A stretch of 64,000 nt of DNA from Sisyra terminalis (Eukaryota; Arthropoda; Insecta; Neuroptera; Sisyridae), in NCBI GenBank assembly GCA_958496175.1, contig OY292279.1:23436001-23500000 (forward strand), given 5' to 3'. Numbering within the stretch: the stretch's first letter is position 1; the number at the start of each line of letters is the position of its first letter. The translations under genes were made by a program, and so were the position numbers. Of this stretch, positions 1 to 13,140 are shown in pieces. Under the pieces are notes generated by a model. The model did no database searches. It saw only the letters and a program-made list of their open reading frames with translations, and was not told the DNA's origin.

Positions 1-814
1 CGGGTTTGGGAACGGGTGGGAATGTGAGGAGTTGTAGAGTTTAATTAAAATTCCACAAGCGGAGCGTCAGTGCGGCAATGGTTGTTTTGGACATCTTCGC
101 CAGCGGGACCTTACTGTAACCATCCCTTACTGTATTCATCCCTTATATACATGTATGCTTCTCCCAACCATTTACCAGCCATTCATAATATATAAATATA
201 CACACATAGACAGAAATATACATAGAAACTGAATTTTCTCGATCTTATATTTAACTTTTTGATATAAAACTCATTTCATAATATGAAGGTCTGAAACAAG
301 AAAAAAATTGCATGTTCAACCCTTCAAAAAAGAAACGAGTTTTACCAAATTTGGCCTAATCGCCCAATTTTAATCTTCCCTTAGCAGAAAAAGAAATTGT
401 TAATTATTTTAACAATTTGAACGTCAGATTTTGGAAAATAAATCGTTTTGAAACAAATACTTTGATACTTTGATTTTGGTTGATTTAAAAATTAAAGGGA
501 TAAACATCAAAGAAGTTCTTACCATACAATTTTAATACATGTGCATTTTACGTCACATCTTCTACAGAGAATAGCAAAATAATTATTGAAACTCTTAAAT
601 TAAAGTGTGAGATTGGAAAATGATATTGATGTTTAAAAATATATGCGTCGTTAATACTATGAACTTTGAAAAGATATCTAATAATCTTATAAATATTTAA
701 AAATCATACGTATTATCTCACAATCATAAGATCTTAAATCTTCTTACTAATTTTAGACGTATCCATTAAATCATAACACCCCACAACCAAACACAGATAA
801 ATGTAATGGGATAT
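1..814. other. Unassigned A+T-rich DNA
   Basis: No gene or recognised repeat is visible. The first 130 bases are less A+T-rich than the rest, but no open frame with recognisable protein is present on either strand. Confidence 0.5.
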
Positions 815-816
815 GG

Positions 817-890
817 GATTGCGCCGATTCGGAGAACTTTTTCGACTATTTGTTGTGCGTTACGCCGTGTCGGAGTACTTTTTCGATTGG
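817..890. repeat. Two-copy imperfect tandem repeat (about 41 bp)
   Basis: The block with core TCGGAGAACTTTTTCGA at about 828 recurs as TCGGAGTACTTTTTCGA at about 869. Each is preceded by a GCGCCG or ACGCCG motif. It is short, local, and has no recognised function. Confidence 0.5.
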
Positions 891-2010
891 AAGGAATGAA
901 TCAGAATCCGAATTATGTTGGTTCAGACACACACATTATTTAAATATTATTACAATACATAATCCATGACTCCCATCTAAATAATTATAAAACATTGAAA
1001 ATGAATAAATATATACCGACTCTAAATCAATGATAATCATATAACTTGCAAGATACGCAGGTAATCAAAGTAAACGGGTTTTTTATGCCATAAAGCTTTA
1101 TCCCGTAAATCAACCTTTTATTTATAACTTCTAATTTTTCCACTGTTTCTTAACAACGTAAAAATTTCCATTTTGAAGAATTCTCGACGTTGTTATTTCC
1201 TTAGATACATCAAAATTAATTTTTACCTTTCTAGACCTTTTTTCTTAGCCCTTTCCAATTTCTCTTGTACAACATCAACTATGATTCTTTTCCCTCTGAG
1301 AATATGAAACATTCCCGTTTTCTGTTGTGTCCACATCGATATAAATCATTTCTTTGTTGACTCTTTTTAATAACTTTACGTTCGTTACTCGATCCATCCA
1401 TTTAATTTCCCTTCTTCACCATTATATTTCAAAGCTCACTAGATACTTCCTTGTTTCTTATCTCCTTGCTTTTTAATGACTCTGGTTGCTAATCAATATA
1501 ATGGTTAACTCCAAACATAGCGTTTTAGCAACAGCCACCGAATTTTAAGTACTAGCATCTATATTTATACATTTTGATGCCATTTTTCGGGATTTTCATC
1601 GAAGAAAGCCATTCTATAATTTGACTGTTATATTTTCCGTTTTTGGTAGTGATATTTCAAAAATATCTTAATTGGGTTATATTTTATAGTAGTATATTTT
1701 CACGTTGATCTAAAGGTGCGTTTCTCTCTTCAGCGTCCTCATGATTTGTCTAACACAGTTATAATTCTTATTCTGTTTTTGCTAGCAGTACCAAGTGGTC
1801 AGCTTCATAACTTTTCCAGTTTCCAAAAACAAGACCTCGCAATGAAATATATAACAACTAGACATATTTTTTAGGAATTAAACATCAAATTAGTGGTTTA
1901 CAGAAATTTCTTTAAAATATATTAACATTTTCCTTAGGTCTATGTTAAATGATTTTTTTAATATCCTAATTCCTCCTTTTTAATAATTTCTTTACAATAA
2001 TGTAAATTAG
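891..2010. other. Unassigned A+T-rich DNA
   Basis: No coding frame, RNA gene or repeat that recurs elsewhere in the window was seen in this stretch. Confidence 0.45.
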
Positions 2011-2240
2011 TGTTGTGGTACGCGTACCTCCGGGGGAACTGGATGAATTTGATGGAGGTATACGTTGGTCGAATATAATGCTCCAAACAAAATTTATTAT
2101 TAATATGACATTTATTAATATTGTATTATGATTTTTTTTCATTTATTTTTTTTTTGTGAATCCAAAAATGAAAAAGAAATATATTTTGATTGTTTTTAAA
2201 ACAGATTCATTTTTGTCGGAGGTACTCAACGTTACGAAAG
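2011..2240. mobile_element. Possible hAT-like MITE
   Basis: The left part reads TTGTGGTACGCGTACCTCCG and the right part has a near reverse complement (GGAGGTACTCAACG) about 200 bp away. This spacing and the GTACCTCC terminal motif resemble short non-autonomous hAT elements. No clean 8-bp target duplication was found, so the call is weak. Confidence 0.3.
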
Positions 2241-2404
2241 TTACGAAAAAGGTGCAAATACGTCAAATGTATGAGACACATCAATGTATTTCATCAACGA
2301 AAAGGTTTTGATGCAATATTTTTTTCTGAAGGTCAATTTATTCAAAAAGTACCAATAGTCTTCAAGTAACATTTGCTATGGTCTACAAATATATAGAAAG
2401 ACAA

Positions 2405-3290
2405 AAAAGCAGTGTTTTTACTTATGTGCGCGCGAGAGAAGTTATACTTCTTTGGTATGGTTAAGAATAGGTTTTTAATCCACTGCCGTAGTCTCTTCCA
2501 GTTGTGCCTGAACTGGCACATTAGTTGTACCTAAGTTTTGTGATTACTAAAATATGATACAATTTTAAGCACAAAGTACTTTTAATATCAAAATACGTGA
2601 AAACATATGTGTTGCGGCAAAGACAAGGACAAAAAATATAAAGTTTAAAATACTTAAAATCCTTATTAGTGGAACACAAATATAATAATTATTGGCTCAA
2701 ATTTGAACTACAATGTTATTTGTTTCTACTGTCATTTCGCCTTCATTCAATTGCTAATTTTAGCCAATTGTCAGTTGTGTCAGTGTTGAGCTGTGGAATT
2801 TTCATGGAAATTTACTGGTTTTCAAATAAAAGATTAAATTGACTATTTACACATAGATATTTGCACATTTGGTTACTTTTATAAAATTTATATTACATAT
2901 TATATGAATTAACCGTTTAACCGAATTAGAGATTGGGTCACAAGTTCGAAAAATATTTATCGAAAACATTTACTATATAGGAGTAGATTTTTGTCTTAAA
3001 ATATCACGTTTAGATATGTATAAACAATTCTAAATAACGATATCCTAAAAATTATATTTATATAATAGTGATTGTATTTTTTATCTACCCATTTATATGT
3101 ATGTATTGAAACTGATATTTGATTCAAATATAGAAAAATATAATGTAATATAATGAATCAATTGACTTTTATTACATTCTTTTAAATATTCTACTGAATA
3201 ACTTCAGAAAAATATGTTTCTTTTAGATGCATTTAAATTCTCATAATAATAGTACTAGGCAAACGTAAGTAATATGTATGCATATATTTC
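2405..3290 (+). repeat. Family A dispersed element, long copy 1
   Basis: This 0.9-kb unit matches 25420-26456 almost throughout, from AGAAGTTATACTTCTT at 2437 to TATGCATATAT near 3288. It contains the family A core at about 2620-2790: a GGCAAAGACAAGGACA motif, then TCAAATTTGAACTA, then CTGTCATTTCG, then GTCAGTTGTGTCAGTGTTG. The left palindrome GAAGTTATACTTC is the family's terminal mark. Other copies end in the reverse complement of the same sequence, so the intact unit has terminal inverted repeats. No coding frame is preserved, and it is probably a non-autonomous DNA transposon of unknown superfamily. Confidence 0.75.
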
Positions 3291-4165
3291 GGCAAAGGTA
3301 GACAAATAACGTAATAATAATTTTGTTTAAACTTTCTGTTTGCCAAATGGGACTTACCTGGTTTTTGCACCATGGCCCTCAATTCAACTAAATTTTTTAA
3401 TTTATAGTTATAAAATAGTAGCATTTTAAGTAATCATGAATTAATATTATTTCTTCGTCTGATGAGTATCTATTTATTCAAGTACCAAATTGTCAATTAA
3501 TTTTAGTTGAGTTGTTTGACTTGAATATAATATTTTGATGAAATCTCTCGAAAAAATTAGTTGAATCATCCAACATCCAGCGGTCACAAACCAAACTGAA
3601 CCTCTTAACCACCCCACATTGTAATTTTATTTCATCACACAACCACTTTACAAACAAGGGCTGTACGCATACAAGTACATACACAAACACTGGCACAACC
3701 TCAACCCTAATGGATGTCACCCACCTTGGCACCATCCAACAGATAAAATTTGGTTTCGAATACTCAAAACGAGTGGTTGCGTTAACCGTAAGCTATTTGT
3801 GAATCGCACTAGGTGTAATATCTCTACGAAATGGTGAGTGCTTGTGACAGCTAATCACAACACAAACATTTAAAATGTCAAGGAGGATATTTCTGTAATG
3901 AACGAATGACGAATTTCAGACACCCCTTGACCTGCCCGCGTCAATCTCACCCTCACAACCGGCAAGCGACAGACGCTTTTGTTATTAATTTTTAAATGAG
4001 AGAAATTAGTGTGCGCTATATCACGATGCGTTGATTTAGATGAAGGGAAATTTATGACAAGGATTTACCATCAGGTAAATGAACACCAGAAATATATATA
4101 GATGTTAAGAAAATTGTTTGCTTGAAAAGCCGGAGAATAAAGAAACGATCTCAATTTCGAAGTTT
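3291..4165. other. Unassigned region with a G+C-richer island at about 3560-4030
   Basis: The 3560-4030 part is visibly less A+T-rich and does not recur in the window. Short open frames here have no recognisable domains. It could be non-coding regulatory DNA, but nothing specific supports that. Confidence 0.3.
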
Positions 4166-4169
4166 GATG

Positions 4170-5455
4170 ATTAAAAATTAAATTGTTCTTCAAGAGTTTT
4201 GGAAGTAGAAAATTGTCGTTCACATATTTTTCAGAAAACTCCAATGAATACTAGTTTAACATATAGAGATCTACGTGCAAATTATATTTTTTTTTGGTGC
4301 CATTAATTGTTGTTTTTGTCATTCAGGATGAATAAGTGATAAGTAGCTATCGGAAAGAATTAAGCGTAGACGGTTAACATTTTAAGACTTCCAAAAACTT
4401 GTTTCTGAAACTTTGGATTATGAAGACCTTATTATTAAAATTATTTTTTTTAAATAAAATATATTGATAAAATTGGTTTCCAAATGAGAATTTGGGATCT
4501 CTTCAGTTTTATAATCATTGATTAATGAAAATGGTAAATTTTAAAAAGCTTCTTTTTCAACTATTACATTTTTTTTATAACAACAAAACTTTAACATTTG
4601 GAAATTTTCTAAATCAAGCTTTTAGCGTATTGGAAAATATGTAAACGACGAAAGTTTTTTCCTTTTAAGCTCCGTAACGACAAAAGCATTAAAAATTCCG
4701 TAGCTTTTTAATAAATGCCAAAAGAATGCAAACTTGATGGTCGAAGCTTTTATTATAACTGTTATAGTTTCTGAGATTAAGTATTCAAAATTAAATTTTG
4801 CTCTTATTGGTTCAAGAAAAAAATTGATTATAAAAAGTTTCCTTTTCAACTGTTATATTTTTTGAAATCCAAAATTTCCAGAAAATAATTATAAAAGCTT
4901 TTAAAGACTTTTTACGACAACTTCTATTCGGTACCTAGTTACCACTAATTTATAGCATAAAAATAATTAGAATTTAAACATTTGGAAAATATAAAAATCG
5001 AGCTTTTAGCATATTGTCGGAAAATATGCAAGCAACCAAAGTTTTTACCCTCTAAGCTTCTTAATGACAAAAAAGCATTATAAATTCCGTAGCTATTTGA
5101 TTAATGCCAATAGTGTAATGCAAACTTGATGGTCGTAGCTTTTATTATAACTGTTTTAGTTTCTGAGATTAACAATTCAAATTTAAATTTGGCTCTAAAA
5201 TAAATAAAATTGATAAAATTGCTTTGTCTTATAAAATTGGTTTCCAAATCAGAATTTGGAATTTCTCCAGTTCTATAATCATTGGTTCAAGAAAAAGATA
5301 GGTTTTAAAAAGCTTCTTTTTCAACTCTTATAGTTTTTGAAATCCAAAATTTGCAGAAAATAATTTTCATATCTCTTAAAGACTTCTTACGAAAACTTGA
5401 ATCCAGTAGCTAATAACTACTAATTTAGGGAACAAAAAAAATAATTGAAATCGAT
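4170..5455. repeat. Decayed tandem repeat related to element C
   Basis: Three incomplete units repeat with a spacing of roughly 385-475 bp. Marks are CTTTTAGCGTATTG at 4619 and CTTTTAGCATATTG at 5004; AAACTTGATGGTCG near 4730 and 5122; and ATTGGTTCAAGAAAAA at 4806 and 5281. The strings TTCCGTAGC and AACTTGATGGTC resemble the termini of element C at 33.3 and 44.8 kb (TTCCGTAGTTATTTTTT and TAACTTGATGGACG). It looks like an old, diverged member or relative of that family with internal tandem duplication. Confidence 0.55.
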
Positions 5456-5459
5456 TACA

Positions 5460-6036
5460 AAGAACAATATCAAATATTAACATTTTTAACATCACTTAAG
5501 TTTTTAATTTTTTTATTACTTAGTAAATGTGCTAGCGATTGAAATAAATAGAAATCCGATGAAATAACTTTGGACGATTATAGTAGGTATGGCATTATCA
5601 CCTCCCCCTTAATTAATTAATTTTAATGGCATACATTTGATACCATTTACCCCCTTAACTTTTTATTGGTTAAATTTTTTGTCATATTTCGTTGGTACCG
5701 CTTGGAGAAATGAAAATTATCGAATTTGAACTCAAAAAGACTCATTTGGCATTAATAAACATCTAATGCACTTAGATAAACATTGAAAATATTTTTAGTA
5801 ACAATTTTGCGTTGCTATCTTGTGAACCTCGAAGCGCATACATACCAGTACAGTACCTACTGTTATAGAGATTTTGGAATAAAAATATTTTGTAATTTTT
5901 ACTCAAATAAAAAATTTCTCTAATCATAATTTATTTTAGTACCAGTTTGAATTAACTTATAAGCAGATAAATGTCAATTGAACGACTATTGGTTTAAACA
6001 CGACATTATTATCCGATACACCTAATATAACTGATT
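5460..6036 (+). repeat. Dispersed repeat B, copy 1
   Basis: This stretch is closely similar to 29060-29815. Shared strings include ACTTTGGACGATTATAGTAG, TATTTCGTTGGTACCGCTTG and CGTTGCTATCTTGTGAACCT. The two copies are in the same orientation. Copy 2 carries about 150 bp at 29229-29378 that is missing here. No terminal inverted repeat, target duplication or protein frame was recognised, so the class is unknown. Confidence 0.75.
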
Positions 6037-6105
6037 AATCACTGGTGGTACCTGATTCACTACCTGTTTATAACTGATTCATACACTAACAATAACTGAT
6101 TATCC
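6025..6105. repeat. Short interspersed TAACTGATT motif cluster
   Basis: The motif (A)TAACTGATT occurs three times (near 6028, 6070 and 6090), with a shorter TGATTC between them, just past the end of repeat B. It is a local low-order repeat of unknown meaning. Confidence 0.4.
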
Positions 6106-6109
6106 TCCA

Positions 6110-7780
6110 CCTGCGGTCAACCTCTTTTACAGTGGTCCAGACTTACTTCGGGATTATCCGAACTCTAGATTCTTCCACCTCTAACACATTCCACCCTTAT
6201 TTTTTTATATTTTTCCCTAAAATCAAAAAATTCCTAATCCATAATTATCAAGAATTTACAGTATGGCTTCAAAGTTTGTGGAAACTGTTTTTGTTTCCTA
6301 CTTATAAATTTGTACAGTTTGCTATAGCTGTAACTGTCAATTCTGTTATAGTTGATCTAATGCAAGTATTATTGATAAAGTAAATAAGATACAAATAATA
6401 GTTTTAGTAATCAATATGAAAAGAAAAGAAATTAAAAAGGTAATAAACGATTACCTACTATAATTATAGGGGCTACAAACAACCATAATTTTCCCGCAAT
6501 TAACAAAACAGATACCTACGAGCTCCAAATTGAATAAAACACATTGTCTCTCAGATAATCGTCAATTTATTGCGAATGTTGAACAAACAACTCAAAATAA
6601 ACACAAATTGCACCCCTAATTTGCGCCAAACGAATTTCGTTCACCTTATTATTACACAATCGTCCCTTAATGCGGAAACAAACAAAATTTAACTCGAAAT
6701 TCATATAACACAATAAAATAAATATTAGACCTCTGATAATAAACAGCCCCATGCCGAAAAATGTCGCTAAGGTGATAACGGTAGGTTGAATGCGCTAGAC
6801 GAGGACGACGATAGAGGTTAATTGTATGAACTCGAGTTACGTTCAAATGAGTCCATTACAATTGTAAGTTGACTCGATTATAACAAACCCTTAGGTATAT
6901 CCGTGGAATATACAAATAGAATATGAATTGCGTTAGATGGTGTGTTGGAAGGGTTGTGAGGCTTTGGGGGTGAAGAAGAACGCGAAGGCGTTTATAATAT
7001 CTTGTTTGTACGTATTTAGGTAAGGGACGCGAGTGGAATTGGTGGCGTTGTTGACGTTAAAATAGAAATAATGTTTAACACTAGGTTACTCGTGATATTA
7101 TCATCCCCATCATTTCCAGCATTCCCGTACACTCGCATTTCCCATTGTTAAACTATAACTTGACAATTTGAATGCGTTACCTATTTTACTTTTGTGTCTC
7201 ATCTAATTAATCTCGAGTGCTTAAAACCAACTTGTTTTATCCGTTGGGGTGTATTTTACATAAAAATTATTTCTATTACGAATAAGTTTTTCCCTAATTA
7301 TTCACAAATTTTACTAAAACGTTCCTTTGGTTAATTAAAACTATATTAAAGCGCAATAGAAAACTTATGCTTCGTTTAATTACAAAATAAGCACAAAGCT
7401 CTCAAAAAGTATTTTACAAAAATGTAATATATTAAACCAGACATTTTTAAAGGAAAAACTTTAAATTTAAATAGCTTAACAGATAGGTTGACCCATTTTT
7501 TTAAGCTTATGTTAATCTTGGTCATTTTAAGAAAATTTAGTACATTGTAACGGCTAAAGATTGGAGACAATGAAACTCATAGTTAACTTCAAGGCCGGAG
7601 TTAAAGACAGATTATTAAGTTTTTTTGGTTCCAGAGCTGGAACCAATAATGCACATCAGCTCCTCTGGAAAATGCTAGGTCAAAACAAGTATTGAAACCC
7701 ATTACCAAGCTAAAAGTTATTTTTCCGAAGCGTGTATTTTTTTGAAGTATTAAAAATACAAACAATATAAACTATATTAA
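6110..7780. other. Unassigned DNA, partly G+C-richer (6780-7170)
   Basis: No gene is recognised. The 6780-7170 part is unique in the window and less A+T-rich than its flanks, a candidate for functional non-coding DNA by composition only. The rest is A+T-rich with short meaningless frames. Confidence 0.3.
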
Positions 7781-7784
7781 ACTA

Positions 7785-8115
7785 GTAACTGTCCGTGAAA
7801 TATTCACAGCCCAGCACTGACACAACTGACAAAAATTGACAATTGAATGAAATCGAAATGACAGTTGAAACAAATGACCTACAATTAGTTAGTTCAAATC
7901 TCAGACAATGATTTTTATAATTAGATTTTATTCATACGTATGTGTTTACATTTTTTATATTTATTTGCCTACTATTATATACTAATAGCTACCCGTAAAA
8001 TTTTTATAACCAGCACAGATAAAAATGGAACAAAAAATCGAAATGGCAGTTGAAACAAATGAAAACAATCAGTTTGTTCAAATTAATATATTAATGTATC
8101 AATGGTTTGGTGAAA
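7785..8115 (-). repeat. Two family A core fragments in a row
   Basis: At 7785-7925 the reverse complement of the family A core is clear: TCACAGCCCAGCACTGACAC, then AATGACAGTTGAAACAAATG, then TTAGTTCAAATCTCAGACA. A second, more decayed core follows at 7985-8115 with ATGGCAGTTGAAACAAATGA. Both lie on the minus strand. The tandem arrangement suggests repeated insertion or internal duplication. Confidence 0.7.
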
Positions 8116-9360
8116 TTCTACTCAATTTTATACAGATCCAATTTCGATATTCTGTCAAATTCGTCTTAAGAAACCATTAAAACTATTACATCCTAGCAAT
8201 CTACTTAGTTCTAATTCTCAGTAAGCAATAGGTTTAGTTTTTATGGATCATAAGTTTATCAAAGTAGTTCTAAAGCGCTGAACTCAAGAAGAAAAAGGTT
8301 TAAATAAAACAAAAGAGAGAGCACTTTTTTTCCTTCACAATTCTTGCTAATCCCAATGCTGAGATAGTTAATTTTCCGATGGCAGTAACCACTCAACAGA
8401 TACCTATACAAGCATTCTGATTTTCATTCTTTCAACCCAAAGTTGGAGAACTGATTTTAATTAGTTTGGGTTTTCGCTTCAGAACCAATAAATTTTAAAT
8501 TGTAACCACTGCTTGGATCGAAATTGGAAAAACTAAATGGTGCATTTCTTTGGGCACAAGAAATATGATCAAAAGTATAATATTCCAAATTTTGGTTTAA
8601 AATCTCAATTATTGTAATAAAACATAGGATTGCTGAAAACTGGAGTTTATACAAACTTTATGAACATTAGTTTTGTTGAAAAATAATTCTTGGCACCTTT
8701 TCTTTAAAGTCATCTGGGTATGAACTTTTTGGTTTTGGGCTCCGGTTCCTAACTTTTCGGTGGTACTCCCAGAGCTGAAAATATTATTGGAGGGTATAAC
8801 TTATTGGCAACGTTCGGTCAAGTTCAGATGGTATTCCCGAATCATCATTTGTTTAGTGAGGGTTGAAATAATTCATACTAAGCAAATGAAGATCGAAGAA
8901 TATAAACCTAGCTTCACAACTTGTGGATTAAAGTATAACCTAATAAGAATGATATTGAAATATATTTTATTAAATGTTAAATATCGCTCAGGAATTAAAT
9001 AGTGTAACTGTCGGTAATATTAGAAACACTTAATTTCTTCGAAGACAAAAATATTATTCAATTGAGCCGATTTTCAGTCGTGAATGCCTGTTTGTTTCGT
9101 TTTTTGATATTAAAATTATAAAATAAGCTGATGTTAAAAGATACACAAATTTTCAATAAAATAAATAGAAGAAATTCAAACGACAAGAAGATAAATAAAT
9201 TGAATTCATAAAATCCACAAAACTCAAGAAACTTATTCTTTATGCCTATTTAATGAATTACATATTCAAAAAAAGAATAACCAATTCTCATATCAAAAAT
9301 CTAACCATAGTTAAAAAAGGACTTAACAGTAGAAAGATTTTCTTGGTTGATAAATAAGAA
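8116..9360. other. Unassigned A+T-rich DNA
   Basis: The minus-strand frame at 8457-8654 lacks an ATG at its start and matches nothing recognisable. No recurrent repeat was seen. Confidence 0.4.
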
Positions 9361-10975
9361 TTGTAACTAGAGACAATCCATTTAAAATCGCCCAATATTA
9401 ATAAAAATTGTTGCTTGACATTTTTTATTATCCTGATTCTTAAAATACTAGTTCCTATAGGTAGACACAAGGTAGTCACAAAAGCCCATTTGGAAAAAAA
9501 AATTATTAATTTATAGTTTATTTCCTGGCAGCCTTTTTAAAATAACCATTAGGAAAATTTTAATGAAAAAGGTGATCTGCGGCAAATTTAAAAGTAAACT
9601 TAATGAAATATTTGAATTATTTGGAAAGGATTGGATATTTTGATTTAAAATATTTGAATGGATTCAGCAATGCTGAACGGTTAGATTTATAGAGTATCAT
9701 TTTTAACTAATTTTTTATTATTTTTATTGAATTTTTATGCATCGTGGAAGCTTTTATTAACTGTAGCGTATCTATTAAATGAATCATGACAAGGATTATT
9801 GTTGACAAAGTTACAGCGATTGTTTATGAACGCCTGAGGAAGGCTCAGTAAAGGGGCCGAAACATCGCAAATAAAAATCAAGTTTTAACTGCTTATTTTG
9901 ATCCTAGTCCTCTGAGAGTTTGTATTAAACTGTTATCACCAAGGATATGAAATTTTATTGTAATAGTTGAATATTGTTTACCAATGAAAAGAACAATATG
10001 CTATTACAGATATGTACCAATAAGTAATTATAAAATTGGATGCTTAACTACCTCCAAAAGCCTCAACTATGATAATCATCAAACTCTAATTAAATATAAA
10101 AGTTAGAAGGTTACTTACTGTTATTACTACTCACTGTTATTTTAAAGCAGAAATATTTGATACATTATTAAATATAATGATTCAAACATCATTCTACCAA
10201 TGTTAATTATAAGAATTTCAAACCCTTGTTTGCTAACTTTACTTTACAAGAGCATGAAGAAGGAACTCATTTTTCCTGAAATTCATTGCTCTATTACTCT
10301 TAATAATAGTTATATCTCTATCTTGGTTTTTTTGAGAGATATTTCTATTTGTATAAAGTACATTTTGTAAAATTTTTACTTATTTTCACTAAGTTCCTTT
10401 TTAGATATTGTTTTGAGAAAACTGATGTTTTATGGTTTTCGGCCATTTTTGTAAGGCTCTAGAAAGAAAAGGAGAGTATTTTCAGAGCTGCAGTTGGTTA
10501 TAATAGTATCCAAAAAAAAAACATATTATCATTGGTTACTCTCTATTCCTTCATAAAAAAATTTTGTCCTAAAAAGTAACAATTTTACGATTTTTTCAAA
10601 GTTTCTGCAAAAAATCTGAATAATTTTCTTTCATAGTAGGAAAAGTAAAAGTACATATACATAAAGATTATTTTATACTAAATGCATTAGTTATTGAATT
10701 ATCCCGATATCCTTAAAAATAGCTAGGCAAATAAATTTCCTGCTGACACCTTTACAATTTGCACCTTTGCACAAATTTGCTCAATCGTCATTTTTAAATG
10801 GCTGCCAGACTATAGCTCATTAGTTTTTTCAAATGAGTTTTTGTGACTTTCTACCTATAAGGTACTCGTGTTAAAGAATCAGGAAAATAAAAAATGATGA
10901 GTAACAATTTGTTATTAATATTGGGCGATGACAAATGGATTGACTTACATCAGAAACAGCTATACTACGCGTGTA
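9340..10975. mobile_element. Long-inverted-repeat element G
   Basis: The arm at about 9345-9560 is matched in inverted orientation at about 10735-10965. Paired marks are GCCCAATATTAATAAAAATT (left) with TTATTAATATTGGGCGATGA (right), ACCTATAAGG against CCTATAGGTAGA, and CCTGGCAGCC against GGCTGCCAG. The spacer of about 1.2 kb contains a PLE-like 3' end at 9825-9885. The outer limits are uncertain and no target duplication was found. Confidence 0.6.
9800..9935 (+). mobile_element. Penelope-type retroelement 3' end fragment
   Basis: The segment CCTGAGGAAGGCTCAGTAAA followed by GGGGCCGAAACATCGCAAAT resembles the conserved non-coding 3' region that follows the GIY-YIG-coding part of PLE-like retroelements (CTGAnGA, short stem, GAAAC). 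GGCTC and GGGCC can pair as a short stem between the CTGAGGA and GAAA boxes. It sits in the spacer of element G. No coding sequence for the retroelement protein is preserved beside it. Confidence 0.5.
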
Positions 10976-11564
10976 GAAGTCCATACTGTGGGTGCGTTTC
11001 ACTAGGCGCTCACAATGCTCCCAATATCCCTTTAGCCATTCCACATTATTGTTACGGGCGTTATAGTCGTAGCGATTGAGTAACCATCGATTTGGTGAGG
11101 AGAAAGAAATCTGGCCAATTTTGATATTTTGAAGTTGTCTAAAACCAATTTTGATTTAAGTAAATATATTTTTTATGCCATAATATTATTTTTTGGGGTA
11201 GAAAAAATGAATTTGTTACGGTAGTTAATTTGGGCTATTACGTTCACTGGACAGGATCCAACTCTAGATTGATTAAATAAACTGCAACTACGCGTGCGAC
11301 CAATGGAATTATTTCCATTATATCTAAAATATTTCTAATATAAAAAATTCCATTATATCTATGAATCATGCTAACTATGCGAGATTATAAATATGCATTT
11401 TATAACCAAAAGTAACTTTCACGGTTTTAAATATTGTAAATTAGTTTTCCGTTTCCTCACAACAATCAACCTTTTCATTTGAATTTCTGCCAATGAAGTT
11501 GTAACTGAGTTCATCAAAATAAATTATTTTAAATCAAAATAATAATTGCTAATTGTTGGTATAA
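10976..11564. other. Unassigned DNA
   Basis: Partly G+C-richer at 10980-11085, where ACTACGCGTGTAG occurs; CAACTACGCGTGCG recurs near 11284. No gene or complete repeat is recognised. Confidence 0.3.
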
Positions 11565-11825
11565 ATGTCACTAAAGACAATGAACAAAGAATGTAAACAC
11601 ATACATCTGAGTGAAAACCAAATAAGATTCATATTAATCTTTGTCTCAAATTTGTACTAATTCATTGAAGTTAATTCTTTTATTTGTCATTTCGATATCA
11701 TAGAAAAGCGTATCTGTGATTTACTAAAGCGAGTAAAATGCAAGTGCTTATTTGTGTAGATCCTTATTCCAGAAAAAACTATACTTTTACAAAATGTATA
11801 ACTTCTTATGTGCGTTCATCAGTCC
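11565..11825 (+). repeat. Family A short copy
   Basis: It starts with the core marks (ACAATGAACAAAGAATGTAA, TTGTCTCAAATTTGTACTAA, TTTGTCATTTCGATATCA) and ends with the family's right terminus, GTATAACTTCTTATGTGCG at 11796. The middle is shorter than in the long copies, so it is an internally deleted or distinct subfamily. Confidence 0.7.
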
Positions 11826-12933
11826 AAAGATACTTTTTTTTAAAAAACTTTTGGTTCAAAAAATTAAAATTTTGGGAATCATTTTAGTTTATGAAGTAAT
11901 ATAAATATAGTAATATATTTAGAAATTATTGAATAATCTCCAATTTCGAAACAAGTAAAACGTATCATTGAACTCTTAATTACATTTTATATGTAGGAAA
12001 AATGATTTACGAGCTGCGAAAACAATAATGTTGCCCGTCAGTCGTTTTTGTATGTTTTATTCGATTTTAAATTGGTTTAAATCGACGATAACTAATCAGG
12101 AAATGATGAATGCATCATATTTCATTTTTGACGGCAGCTGACGAATGTAAAATGAAAAATTAAGTGAGCCACATGTGAATTATTATCAACAGAGATATTA
12201 TGGCAAAATACAAAAGTATTAAATATTGAGAAAATTTGAGCTATATCGTATGTTGGTATGCACTTTGTAACAGGAAAAAAAACTAACCACTAATCACTGA
12301 AAAGCTTTAAACTTTTGCTTGAACAGTTGAGTTGTTTATTTTTTTAAAGCTTGATTGGGAATATGATGGATTGATTGAGGGTAAAATTAATGAGTAGTTC
12401 AATTAGTATAATTGGTGTGGATGAATTAAGAAAGCAAATCGATATCGTGAGTACCTATGTTTTGATGGGCAGAACGCTTTTGTTTAGTTTGCATCAAAAT
12501 TTTAATGAATTGTTTTCAAAATTATTATTATAGGTAATAATTAATTTCCATAAAACAAAATTTTCTGATTTCAACTCTAAACAGTTATTTTCATTTACCA
12601 AAATATGTTCATTTTTTATTGCAGTTGCAGTTTTGGAAATACAACAACGATAACCGTGAGTACCACTTTAATATTTGACTGTTTAAATTTCAAAACATTG
12701 AGCTTTATAAAAGCTAAAAGAGTATCTAAAACATTTGCTTTATAAAAAGATTTTTTATATCATTTTACTATAATTTTTTATTATGTCAAAATTTTATCAA
12801 AATCTGTTAGCGATTTTTATACACATAATTTTTGATACTGTTAAAATGTTTTTGTAATAAATTTGTGATAGTAGCGAAAAAAATGAATATCTTAAAAATT
12901 TTAGTTTAATTTAGGACTTGCTTTATTAACAAG
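11826..12933. other. Unassigned A+T-rich DNA
   Basis: No gene or repeat recognised. It ends at the target site of the hAT-like element that follows. Confidence 0.4.
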
Positions 12934-13140
12934 TAGGGATTACAATACCGTATCAAAAGTTCAATATTCGTATTCGGTACTTTTTAGATCATAATACCGG
13001 AATACCGGTAGAAGGTATTTGAAAAAAAGAAGAAAAACACAGGTGTTTCTATGTCCTCTTTGCCAGTTTAATTAAAAAAAGTAAATATCAGAAAAATCAT
13101 TTGTAGCTTAGAATTAATAACAATATACAAAGAATCACAA

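Noticed and set aside
8457..8654. Minus-strand frame with a hydrophobic beginning
   Set aside because: It begins at TTG just after a stop, has A+T-driven composition and no recognised relative.
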